Source: an uncultured Alistipes sp.
Lineage (GTDB): Bacteria; Bacteroidota; Bacteroidia; Bacteroidales; Rikenellaceae
NCBI GenBank assembly: GCA_904502075.1
Contig: CAJGDL010000109.1
Span: forward strand, 1 to 5,360
Direction: 5' to 3'
Length of the DNA: 5,360 nucleotides
A program made the position numbers and the translations under genes. Each line of letters starts with the position of its first letter. The stretch's first letter is position 1. Positions 1-5,360 of the stretch are shown here, piece by piece. The notes below the pieces were generated by a model. That model did not search any database. It had not been told where the DNA came from and worked only from the letters and a program-made list of their open reading frames with translations.

Positions 1-18
1 CACAAATAAACAATACCC

Positions 19-90
19 CACACTCGTATCTATCTACAAGAATGGGGCAAAACACCCCTATTGAAGAGTCAATACGGAGTGACGAGTGTG
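19..90. repeat. Nested inverted repeat near the left edge
   Basis: CACACTCGT (19-27) is the exact reverse complement of ACGAGTGTG (82-90). The 54 bp between them hold two smaller stems, GGGG/CCCC (44-47/55-58) and ATTGA/TCAAT (60-64/69-73), so a three-way fold is possible. A 9-bp repeat with short inner stems can arise by chance and no function is assigned. A 22-codon frame (ATG at 42, stop at 110) overlaps it and shows nothing that supports coding. Confidence 0.35.
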
Positions 91-159
91 TTGCTTCCCT
101 TGTGCATTGAAATTTTCCAGATTTCCAAAAGGGATAAAAGCTAATACACTTTCATCAAA

Positions 160-319
160 ATATGTCTGCAATCCGAGGACTGCACTACAAAGTTAAGTAA
201 TTATTTCCGAACGAGCAAAAAAAACAATCAATCGTCATTGCATTAGCTCGGAATGGAGGTGTATACAAAAATAGCCAATGGCAAAAAGTAAAGCTCGCAG
301 CATTTGCTACGAGCTTTTT
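160..319 (+). ncRNA. Candidate small structured RNA ending at the 290-319 terminator
   Basis: This is a tentative call. An A/T-rich stretch without a credible protein gene leads straight into a plus-strand intrinsic terminator. Upstream of the terminator, TTCC (205-208) and GAGC (213-216) can pair with GGAA (250-253) and GCTC (246-249), with CAAT/ATTG (229-232/237-240) as an inner stem; the pairing is imperfect. Two 12-codon frames occur (ATG at 162 ending 200; ATG at 253 ending 291, just before the terminator). Either could be a leader peptide or chance. No clear TTTG / TAnnTTTG promoter was found and the 5' end is a guess. I do not recognise a known RNA family. Confidence 0.25.
290..319 (+). 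terminator. Intrinsic terminator, plus strand (possibly bidirectional)
   Basis: AAAGCTCGCAGC (290-301) pairs with GCTACGAGCTTT (306-317) with a single C-A mismatch (298/309) and an ATTT loop, followed by a T-run through 319. An A-rich stretch (282-292) precedes it, so on the minus strand the hairpin is followed by TTTACTTTTTGCC and could also stop transcription coming from the right. No gene is visible on the plus strand to its left within the window. It therefore ends either a small RNA inside 1-290 or a transcript that starts left of the window. Confidence 0.65.
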
Positions 320-417
320 AATGGAGCTTGCGACAACCGCCGACAAACCGAGGGCAGAGGCTGCTCGCAGACTATGCCGAGGTGCGAAGAAGGAAAAGCC
401 TACATAGTAGGATTAAG

Positions 418-438
418 TCCCCCTTTGACAAAGGGGGA
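418..438. repeat. Perfect C/G-rich palindrome, probable dispersed intergenic repeat
   Basis: TCCCCCTTTG (418-427) and CAAAGGGGGA (429-438) are exact reverse complements around one central A. A second GGGGGA follows at 443-448 and could compete for the C-run. Just to the left, CCTAC/GTAGG (399-403/407-411) forms a 5-bp hairpin. From memory, very similar sequence (whose translation reads SPFDKGGFRG) recurs in intergenic DNA of many bacteria, so this is probably a REP-like dispersed palindrome rather than a gene-specific site. The recurrence could not be checked here. Confidence 0.55.
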
Positions 439-486
439 TTTAGGGGGAATGTAAATATTTTAGGTGGTTCACCACCACTACATTAA

Positions 487-519
487 AAGCAACAAAGGCT
501 TCCCACAGGAAGCCTTTGT
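487..519 (-). terminator. Probable intrinsic terminator downstream of the CoA-transferase gene
   Basis: A perfect 12-bp stem, ACAAAGGCTTCC (519-508) with GGAAGCCTTTGT (503-492), closes a TGTG tetraloop. On the minus strand the stem ends in CCTTTGT and is followed by TGCTTTTAATG, an interrupted U-rich run. The G/C-rich core with A/T-rich stem ends and a tetraloop is typical of intrinsic terminators. It lies 18 bp past the stop and would end the nusA-infB-CoA-transferase transcript. The U-tract is imperfect, and part of it is also claimed by the outer stem of the surrounding repeat, so termination efficiency is uncertain. In the plus direction the tract is weaker. Confidence 0.7.
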
Positions 520-522
520 GAT

Positions 523-552
523 TATATGAAGAAATGGTTATTTCTTCATATA
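523..552 (-). other. Perfect 13-bp hairpin that includes the CoA-transferase stop codon
   Basis: On the minus strand, TATATGAAGAAAT (552-540) pairs with ATTTCTTCATATA (535-523) across a 4-nt AACC loop. The stop codon TAA occupies 540-538, so its first base is in the stem and the rest in the loop. The stem is A/T-rich, so it would be weak in RNA by itself. It is one of the two inner arms of the composite structure at 466-579. Confidence 0.75.
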
Positions 553-1860
553 GCTTTTAATGTAGTGGTGGTGCGAACCGTAGCGCTCGAAGGCAGCGCG
601 GTCGAGCTCCTCGCGGGCCGAAGGATCGGCTACCGAGATGATCAGGCGGGCACGCTCCTGGAGGCTCTTGCCGTAGAGATCCACGGCACCGTGCTCCGTG
701 ACGAACCAGTGGATGTGGTTACGCGTCGTTACGACACCGGCACCGGGCGTGAGGATCGGGGCGATCTTCGAAACACCCTTGTTCGTTACCGAAGGCATAG
801 CGATGATGGCCTTACCGCCCTTCGAGAGCGAAGCACCGTAGATGAAGTCGATCTGACCACCCACACCCGAGTAGAACTTCGTACCCAGCGAGTCGGCGCA
901 CACCTGACCCGTGATGTCTACCTGCAGGGCCGAGTTGATGGCCGTTACGCGGTCGTTCTTGGCGATGATGAAGGGGTCGTTCGTGTAGCCTACATCCATC
1001 ATCAGCACGCCCGGGTTGTCGTCGATGAAGTCATATACCTTCTGCGAACCCATCAGGAAGGTCGAAACCATCTTGCCCTTGTCGATGTTCTTGGCGGCAC
1101 CGTTGATAACACCGGCCTCTACGAGGGGCAGTACGCCGTCGGCGAACATCTCGGTGTGGATACCCAGGTTCTTGTGGCCACCCAACTGAGCCAATACAGC
1201 GTTGGGAATGGCACCAATACCCATCTGCAGGGTGGCACCGTCCTCGATCAATTCGGCACAATACTTACCGATCTTCACCTCTACCTCGTTGGGGGTCGTG
1301 AAGTGCGCCTCCTCGAGCGGCGTGTCATCCTCCACGAAGAGGTCGATCATCGAGACATGGATCATCGCATCACCGAACGAGCGGGGCACATGGCGGTTTA
1401 CTACGGCGATCACATGGTCGGCGGTCTCCACGGCAGCCAGCGTGGCATCTACCGAGGTACCCAGCGATACATAGCCGTGCTTGTCGGGGGTCGAAACCTG
1501 GATCATGGCTACGTTGCAGGGAACGGCGCCCGAGCGATACAGACGCTGCGTCTCCGAGAGGAAGATGGGAATGTAGTCGGCATAACCGGCCTGGGTCGTC
1601 TTACGCACATTGCCACCTACGAAGAACGAGTCGAGCTGGAAGATGCCCTCGAATTCGGGCTCCGAGTAGGGGGCGGCACCCTCGGTGTGGAGGTGGTGGA
1701 TGTGTACATCACAGAACTCCTTGTTACGACCGCGCTCGCACATGGCCTTGATCAGGCACTGGGGAGCCGATGCCACCGAACTCAGGTGGATGTGGTCACC
1801 CGACTTGATTACCTTTACGGCCTCCTCGGGGGTCGTAAACTTGATTTGCATGTTCATCAT
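538..1860 (-). CDS. Acetyl-CoA hydrolase/transferase family CoA-transferase (4-hydroxybutyrate or butyryl-CoA:acetate CoA-transferase type)
   Basis: This cytosolic enzyme (440 aa, no signal peptide or membrane segment) should move CoA between a short-chain acyl group and acetate or a related acid through a glutamyl-CoA intermediate. The N-terminal CoA-transferase domain spans about 5-185. The glycine-rich MGIGAIPNAVLAQL lies at 213-226, and HTEMFADG (235-242) contains the likely catalytic Glu237, which aligns with the known active-site Glu of clostridial 4-hydroxybutyrate CoA-transferase. The C-terminal domain has the CoA/oxyanion-loop motif GVGGQIDF (332-339). These motifs fit the Cat1/AbfT/butyryl-CoA:acetate group, but the substrate cannot be read from sequence, so no symbol is given. 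The start is uncertain: ATGs at 1860, 1857 and 1851 are in frame and cost only three residues; the upstream leader is A-rich without a Shine-Dalgarno. It lies 66 bp after infB on the same strand with no terminator seen between, so read-through from the nusA-infB operon is possible. The last residues (HHHYIKSYMKK) are encoded inside a large inverted repeat. Confidence 0.9.
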   Translation of the reverse strand: MMNMQIKFTTPEEAVKVIKSGDHIHLSSVASAPQCLIKAMCERGRNKEFCDVHIHHLHTEGAAPYSEPEFEGIFQLDSFFVGGNVRKTTQAGYADYIPIFLSETQRLYRSGAVPCNVAMIQVSTPDKHGYVSLGTSVDATLAAVETADHVIAVVNRHVPRSFGDAMIHVSMIDLFVEDDTPLEEAHFTTPNEVEVKIGKYCAELIEDGATLQMGIGAIPNAVLAQLGGHKNLGIHTEMFADGVLPLVEAGVINGAAKNIDKGKMVSTFLMGSQKVYDFIDDNPGVLMMDVGYTNDPFIIAKNDRVTAINSALQVDITGQVCADSLGTKFYSGVGGQIDFIYGASLSKGGKAIIAMPSVTNKGVSKIAPILTPGAGVVTTRNHIHWFVTEHGAVDLYGKSLQERARLIISVADPSAREELDRAAFERYGSHHHYIKSYMKK

Positions 1861-1926
1861 GACTGATTAGGTTAGTTTTTTTGTTATACGTTTAGTAAAA
1901 ATCTTGCTTCACTTTTGTCTTTAGGC

Positions 1927-4707
1927 CTACTTCTGCTTCACGGCTACCTGCTCGTAACCCTCGACAATATCGCCCACCTTGATGTCGTTGAACGACTCGA
2001 TGTTCAGACCGCAGTCCATGCCGTTGGTTACCTCCTTCACGTCGTCCTTGAAGCGGCGCAGCGAGCCGAGCTTACCGGTGTAGATCACAATACCGTCGCG
2101 GATCACGCGGATCGGGGTGTTGCGCTGCAACTTGCCTTCGCGTACCACGCAACCGGCCACCGTGCCCACCTTCGAGATCTTGAAGGTCTCCAGCACCTCT
2201 ACCGAGCAGACAATCTCCTCCTTCATCACGGGCTCCAACATACCCTCGATAGCATCCTTGATGTCGTTGATTGCATCGTAGATGATCGAGTAGAGGCGGA
2301 TTTCGATCTCCTCCTTCTCGGCCAGCTTGCGGGCTGTGGCCGAGGGGCGCACCTGGAAGCCCACGATAATGGCATTCGAGGCGGCGGCCAGCAGTACGTC
2401 CGACTCCGAGATCTGACCTACGGCCGAGTGGATCACATTCACCTGTACGGTCTCCTTCGAGAGCTTGATCAGCGAGCCCGACATGGCCTCGATTGAACCA
2501 TCCACGTCACCCTTGACGATGATGTTGAGCTCCTTGAACGAACCGATGGCAATACGGCGACCGATCTCATCGAGCGTTACATGCTTCTGGGTCATGATGC
2601 CCTGCATGCGCTGCAACTGCTCGCGCTTGTTGGCGATCTCGCGGGCCGAGCGGTCATCCTCCATCACATTGAAGGTGTCACCGGCCTGGGGTGCTCCGTT
2701 CAGACCCAGCACCTGTACGGGGGTCGAGGGGCCGGCCTCGAGTACTTTCTTGCCATTTTCGTCGAACATCGCCTTGACGCGGCCCGTGTAGATACCCGAG
2801 AGGATCACATCGCCCACGCGCAGCGTACCATTCTGTACGATGATCGTGGCCACATAGCCGCGACCCTTGTCGAGCGTCGACTCGATCACCGAACCCACGG
2901 CCTTGCGGTTGGGGTTGGCCTTCAGATCGAGCATCTCGGCCTCCAAAAGCACCTTTTCGAGGAGTTTGTCGAGGTTGAGGCCCTGCTTGGCCGACACATC
3001 CTGCGACTGGAACTTGCCGCCCCAATCCTCTACCAGGTAGTTCATCTGAGCCAGCTGCTCCTTGATGTGGTCGGGGTTGGCGGCGGGTTTGTCAATCTTG
3101 TTGATGGCAAATACCATCGGAACGCCGGCGGCCTGGGCGTGGTTGATGGCCTCCGTGGTTTGGGGCATCACATGGTCGTCGGCCGCCACGATGATGATGG
3201 CCACGTCCGTGATCTTGGCTCCACGGGCACGCATGGCGGTAAAGGCCTCGTGACCCGGCGTATCGAGGAAGGTGATCTTCTGGCCATTGAGCTCCACGCT
3301 ATAGGCACCGATGTGCTGCGTGATACCTCCTGCCTCACCCTCGATGACGTTCGTTTTGCGGATGTTGTCCAACAGCGAGGTCTTACCGTGGTCAACGTGT
3401 CCCATCACCGTTACGATCGGGGGACGGGCAACAAGCTCCTCTTCGGTGTCAGCCTCGTCCGAAATAGCCTCCTGGATCTCTACCGATACGAACTCCACCT
3501 TGAAGCCGAACTCCTCGGCCACAACGACCAAAGCCTCAGCATCCAGACGCTGGTTGATCGAAACCATCAGACCGAGGTTCATGCAGGCGGTGATCACCTC
3601 CGTAACCGAGACGTCCATCATCGTGGCCAGCTCGCTTACCGTTACGAATTCGGTCACCTTCAGCACGGAACGCTCCATCTCGTTACGCTCCATCTCCTCG
3701 TTCATACGCTCGGCCACCAGCTCGCGCTTCTCCTTGCGGTACTTCGCACCCTTCGACTTGGCACCCTTGGCCGTCAGACGGGCCAGCGTATCCTTCACCT
3801 GCTTCGAAACCTCCTCGTCGCTCACCTCCTGGCGAACCACGGGCTTCGGCTGATTCTTCTTCTTGTTCTTGCGACCCTCCCCGGGCTTGGGCTGATTCTG
3901 CGGGATGTTGCCGTTCTTGGGCTGGTTGTTCTGGCCTCCCTGGCCACTCTTTCCTCCCTGGCCCTTTTGCGACTGACCTCCCTGGCCTTTCTGTTGCTGC
4001 TGGGCCTTGTTCAGGTCTACCTTCTCCTTCTGCAGACGCTTGCGCTTGTGCTTGCCACCCGGAATCATACCCGTTACATCCATCGTACCCAACACCTTGG
4101 GACCTGTCAGGGTCGCAGTCTCGGGACGGAAGGTCGAATCCTTATGCTCCACGGGAGCCTCAGCAGGCTTCTCCTCCTTCTTGGGTTGGGGAGCGGGGGC
4201 CGCTTTGGGCTCCTCCTTTTTGGGCTCCTCCACCTTTTTCACCTCCTCCTTCTTGGACTCTACCTTCGGAGTTGGGGCCGGCTTGAGCTCCTCTTTTTGG
4301 GGCTCTTCCTTCTTGGGTTCCTCCTTCTTGACCTCCTCCTTCTTCTTGGGCGAAAGGTCGATCTTGCCGAGGATCTTCGGCTGCTGCAATTGGTCGCGGT
4401 TGTCAATCGTGCGGCTCTTGATTACTACCTCCTCTTCCTCCTTCTTGGGGGTAGGGGCGGGCTGCTCGATCGAAACCGTATTCTGCTTTTGCGAGATGCG
4501 CTCACGAACCGAATCGCGGGCACCGGCACTGGCTCGGTTGCCACCGAACTCCTTCTCCAGCATGGCGTAGACCTCGGGCTCGACCATGGCATTGGGCGAA
4601 CCGTCGCTCTTGATACCCTTCTTCTGGAGGAAGTCGGTCAAGGTATTAAGACCTACCTTGAACTCCTTGGCCACCTGGATGAGTCTCAGTTTTCTTTCGT
4701 TACTCAT
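1927..4707 (-). CDS. infB: Translation initiation factor IF2, long form with extended low-complexity linker
   Basis: IF2 is the GTPase that brings fMet-tRNA to the 30S subunit and promotes 50S joining. The 926-aa protein shows, in order: an IF2_N helical module (about 1-55); a charged linker (about 85-300) with repeated KKEE units at 120-182 and a Q/G/N/K-rich part at 235-287; a basic/acidic helical stretch (300-348); a second IF2_N-like module (about 350-405); then the GTPase domain. All G motifs are intact: G1 GHVDHGKT (436-443), G2 GGITQHIG (460-467), G3 DTPGHE (482-487), G4 NKID (536-539) and G5 SAK (572-574). Domains II, III and the fMet-tRNA-binding C-terminal barrel follow to residue 926 (tail VGDIVEGYEQVAVKQK). 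The ATG at 4707 is preceded by an A-rich leader with no Shine-Dalgarno, which is usual for Bacteroidota, and MSNERKLRLIQVAKEF matches the family's N-terminus. The stop is TAG, with an in-frame TAA two codons later. It sits 45 bp after nusA, so co-transcription is likely. The length is near that of other Bacteroidales IF2 proteins as I remember them. Confidence 0.98.
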   Translation of the reverse strand: MSNERKLRLIQVAKEFKVGLNTLTDFLQKKGIKSDGSPNAMVEPEVYAMLEKEFGGNRASAGARDSVRERISQKQNTVSIEQPAPTPKKEEEEVVIKSRTIDNRDQLQQPKILGKIDLSPKKKEEVKKEEPKKEEPQKEELKPAPTPKVESKKEEVKKVEEPKKEEPKAAPAPQPKKEEKPAEAPVEHKDSTFRPETATLTGPKVLGTMDVTGMIPGGKHKRKRLQKEKVDLNKAQQQQKGQGGQSQKGQGGKSGQGGQNNQPKNGNIPQNQPKPGEGRKNKKKNQPKPVVRQEVSDEEVSKQVKDTLARLTAKGAKSKGAKYRKEKRELVAERMNEEMERNEMERSVLKVTEFVTVSELATMMDVSVTEVITACMNLGLMVSINQRLDAEALVVVAEEFGFKVEFVSVEIQEAISDEADTEEELVARPPIVTVMGHVDHGKTSLLDNIRKTNVIEGEAGGITQHIGAYSVELNGQKITFLDTPGHEAFTAMRARGAKITDVAIIIVAADDHVMPQTTEAINHAQAAGVPMVFAINKIDKPAANPDHIKEQLAQMNYLVEDWGGKFQSQDVSAKQGLNLDKLLEKVLLEAEMLDLKANPNRKAVGSVIESTLDKGRGYVATIIVQNGTLRVGDVILSGIYTGRVKAMFDENGKKVLEAGPSTPVQVLGLNGAPQAGDTFNVMEDDRSAREIANKREQLQRMQGIMTQKHVTLDEIGRRIAIGSFKELNIIVKGDVDGSIEAMSGSLIKLSKETVQVNVIHSAVGQISESDVLLAAASNAIIVGFQVRPSATARKLAEKEEIEIRLYSIIYDAINDIKDAIEGMLEPVMKEEIVCSVEVLETFKISKVGTVAGCVVREGKLQRNTPIRVIRDGIVIYTGKLGSLRRFKDDVKEVTNGMDCGLNIESFNDIKVGDIVEGYEQVAVKQK
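3847..4350 (-). repeat. Low-complexity coding repeats in the IF2 linker (KKEE units and Q/G-rich tract)
   Basis: Within infB, residues 120-182 (4350-4162) hold about eight degenerate units of the form KKEEP/KKEEV/QKEEL, joined by Pro/Ala stretches such as PAPTPK and APAPQPK. Residues 235-287 (4005-3847) switch to a Q/G/N/K composition with repeated KGQGGQ and KSGQGGQ units. The region lies between the first IF2_N module and the second one just before the GTPase domain. It is predicted to be disordered, with no conserved catalytic role. Such units could expand or contract by slippage between strains; that is inference. Confidence 0.8.
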
Positions 4708-4752
4708 ATAATCGTCTTTTTTTCTTCTTTGGGGATTTAATCTGCGGTTCGC

Positions 4753-5360
4753 TTATTCGAACTCGGACTTCAGGATGTCTACCACCTGCTGAGCCTGCTC
4801 CAACTCCAGGTCGCCACGACGGGCCACCTCCTCGATCGGGAGCTCCAGGACACTCTTGGCCGTGTCGCAACCGGCAGCCTTCAGGGCGTCGATGATCCAC
4901 TTCTCGATCTCATCCGAGAACTCGGTGAGGGCTACGTCCTCCTCCTCGACCTCGCGGTACACATCAATGTCGTAGCCCGTCAGGAGCTTTGAGAGGCGGA
5001 TGTTCAGACCGCCCTTACCGATGGCCAACGACACCTGGTCGGGCTTCAGATAGACGGTTGCCGTCATCGACTCCTCGTCGATTGTGATGCTCGAGATCTT
5101 GGCGGGGTTCAGCGAACGCTGGATCATGAGTTGGGTGTTGGTCGTGTAGTTCACCACGTCGATGTTCTCGTTGCGCAGCTCCTTGACGATGGTGTAGATA
5201 CGCGAACCCTTCATACCTACGCAGGCTCCTACGGGGTCAATGCGCTCGTCGTAGCTCTCCACGGCCACCTTGGCACGCTCACCCGGGATGCGGGCAATCT
5301 TCTTGATGGTGATCAGACCATCGTAGATCTCGGGAACCTCCTGCTCGAAGAGACGCTCCA
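4753..5360 (-). CDS. nusA: Transcription termination/antitermination factor NusA, 3' part (5' end outside window)
   Basis: NusA binds RNA polymerase and nascent RNA and modulates pausing, intrinsic termination and antitermination. The frame stays open to the right edge, so about 201 C-terminal residues are visible and the N-terminal domain and most of S1 are missing. The first visible residues (ERLFEQEVPEIYDGLITIKK, then ARIPGERAKVAV) are the conserved S1-to-KH1 junction of NusA. KH1 follows with the GxxG-type loop GMKGSRI, then KH2 with IGKGGLNIRLSKLL. After KH2 come an acidic stretch (REVEEEDVALTE) and one helical, helix-hairpin-helix-like unit of about 55 residues ending DILKSEFE and TAA. 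E. coli NusA carries two acidic repeats here, so this tail is short, as I would expect outside Proteobacteria. An internal GTG at 5268 is not the start, because conserved NusA sequence continues upstream of it. infB follows 45 bp downstream, the classic nusA-infB pairing. Identity is very secure; only the full length is unknown. Confidence 0.97.
   Translation of the reverse strand, partial: ERLFEQEVPEIYDGLITIKKIARIPGERAKVAVESYDERIDPVGACVGMKGSRIYTIVKELRNENIDVVNYTTNTQLMIQRSLNPAKISSITIDEESMTATVYLKPDQVSLAIGKGGLNIRLSKLLTGYDIDVYREVEEEDVALTEFSDEIEKWIIDALKAAGCDTAKSVLELPIEEVARRGDLELEQAQQVVDILKSEFE

Larger units (their letters stand above)
1..465. other. Intergenic region without a supported protein gene
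   Basis: No open frame of useful length exists on either strand here; the three short plus-strand ATG frames are 12-22 codons. Base composition is clearly more A/T-rich in 1-290 than in the coding DNA to the right. Segment 320-400 is G/C-richer, with short repeated words (GCTCGCAG at 293-300 and 363-370; CCGAGG-type words at 349-355 and 378-383). It looks like non-coding, possibly dispersed repeat sequence. The contents I can support are the 19-90 inverted repeat, the 290-319 terminator and the 418-438 palindrome. No tRNA, rRNA or CRISPR pattern is present. Confidence 0.7.
466..579 (-). repeat. Large composite inverted repeat mirroring the 3' end of the CoA-transferase gene
   Basis: Bases 470-490 are the perfect 21-bp reverse complement of 553-573. 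Pairing resumes for four more pairs (466-469 with 576-579) after a 2-nt bulge (574-575). The 62 bp between the arms contain two further perfect hairpins: 523-535/540-552 and 492-503/508-519. In minus-strand RNA the outer stem starts inside the CoA-transferase coding sequence, hairpin 1 holds the stop codon, hairpin 2 is the probable terminator, and the outer stem closes immediately after. The whole makes a compact three-way junction with almost no unpaired joints (491 and 520-522). Equivalently, about 34 contiguous coding-end bases (573-540) have an inverted copy split by a 32-nt block (491-522). Confidence 0.85.

Noticed and set aside
161..168. TATGTCTG as a -7 element (one mismatch to TAnnTTTG)
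   Set aside because: No TTTG-like -33 element lies at the right distance upstream, so it is not supported as a promoter.
42..291. Three tiny plus-strand frames (42-110, 162-200, 253-291)
   Set aside because: They are 12-22 codons with no recognisable leader or conserved motif. They are mentioned only in connection with a possible small RNA.
526..1866. 446-codon plus-strand frame whose N-terminus (MKKWLFLHIAFNVVVVRT) looks like a signal peptide
   Set aside because: It is the exact-register antisense of the CoA-transferase, which has clear family motifs. The signal-like start is an accident of the palindrome at 466-579, and the rest matches no protein family I know.
1861..1926. Search for a Bacteroidota promoter (TTTG, then TAnnTTTG) or terminator between infB and the CoA-transferase gene
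   Set aside because: The gap is A/T-rich, but no acceptable pair of promoter elements and no stable hairpin was found.
1915..2496. 193-codon plus-strand frame
   Set aside because: It is antisense to the conserved IF2 C-terminal domains in the same register, with no recognisable domain.
3311..4570. Two Ser/Thr-rich plus-strand frames (3311-3853 and 4007-4570)
   Set aside because: Both are composition artefacts opposite infB and recognisable as no protein family.
2581..4740. 719-codon Leu/Gly-rich plus-strand frame
   Set aside because: It is codon-register antisense of infB. The Leu-rich part is the complement of the Lys/Glu/Gln repeats, and all IF2 motifs are intact on the minus strand.
5266..5268. 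GTG as the start of nusA at 5268
   Set aside because: Conserved NusA sequence (ERLFEQEVPEIYDG onward) continues in frame to the window edge, so the true start is outside.

Overview
The window looks like chromosomal core DNA from a gut-type member of Bacteroidota, probably Bacteroidales and possibly Alistipes/Rikenellaceae. Reasons: the gene order nusA-infB, an IF2 with a very long Lys/Glu/Pro- and Gln/Gly-rich linker, a NusA with a short C-terminus, and A-rich leaders without a Shine-Dalgarno sequence before the starts. The genus is inferred from protein flavour and was not checked by any search.

All three protein genes lie on the minus strand, so they read right to left. The right edge cuts into nusA (5360-4753; the end of the S1-KH boundary, KH1, KH2 and a short helical tail). 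After a 45-bp gap comes complete infB (4707-1927, 926 aa, translation initiation factor IF2). After a further 66-bp gap comes a 440-aa CoA-transferase of the acetyl-CoA hydrolase / 4-hydroxybutyrate CoA-transferase family (1860-538). Neither gap shows a convincing terminator or a Bacteroidota-type promoter, so the CoA-transferase may be transcribed by read-through from the transcription/translation operon.

The 3' end of the CoA-transferase gene is the most unusual spot. Its last ~39 bases, through the stop codon, are mirrored almost perfectly just downstream. One arm of the mirror is interrupted by a 32-base block that carries a separate terminator-like hairpin. In RNA this would fold as a three-way junction of about 114 nt (466-579) with the stop codon in one of its hairpins. 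The same geometry, a 62-bp segment between perfect 21-bp inverted repeats, is also that of a small invertible segment. Inversion would swap the last four residues of the enzyme for twelve others.

Positions 1-465 hold no credible protein gene. They hold a plus-strand intrinsic terminator (290-319) preceded by pairable sequence, which suggests a small RNA or the tail of a transcript entering from the left. They also hold a C/G-rich palindrome (418-438) that resembles dispersed intergenic repeats, and a weaker nested inverted repeat near the left edge (19-90).

NusA (elongation, pausing, termination) and IF2 (fMet-tRNA loading and subunit joining) are a classic co-expressed pair. The CoA-transferase is metabolic, moving CoA between short-chain acyl groups and acetate, and has no obvious functional tie to them.
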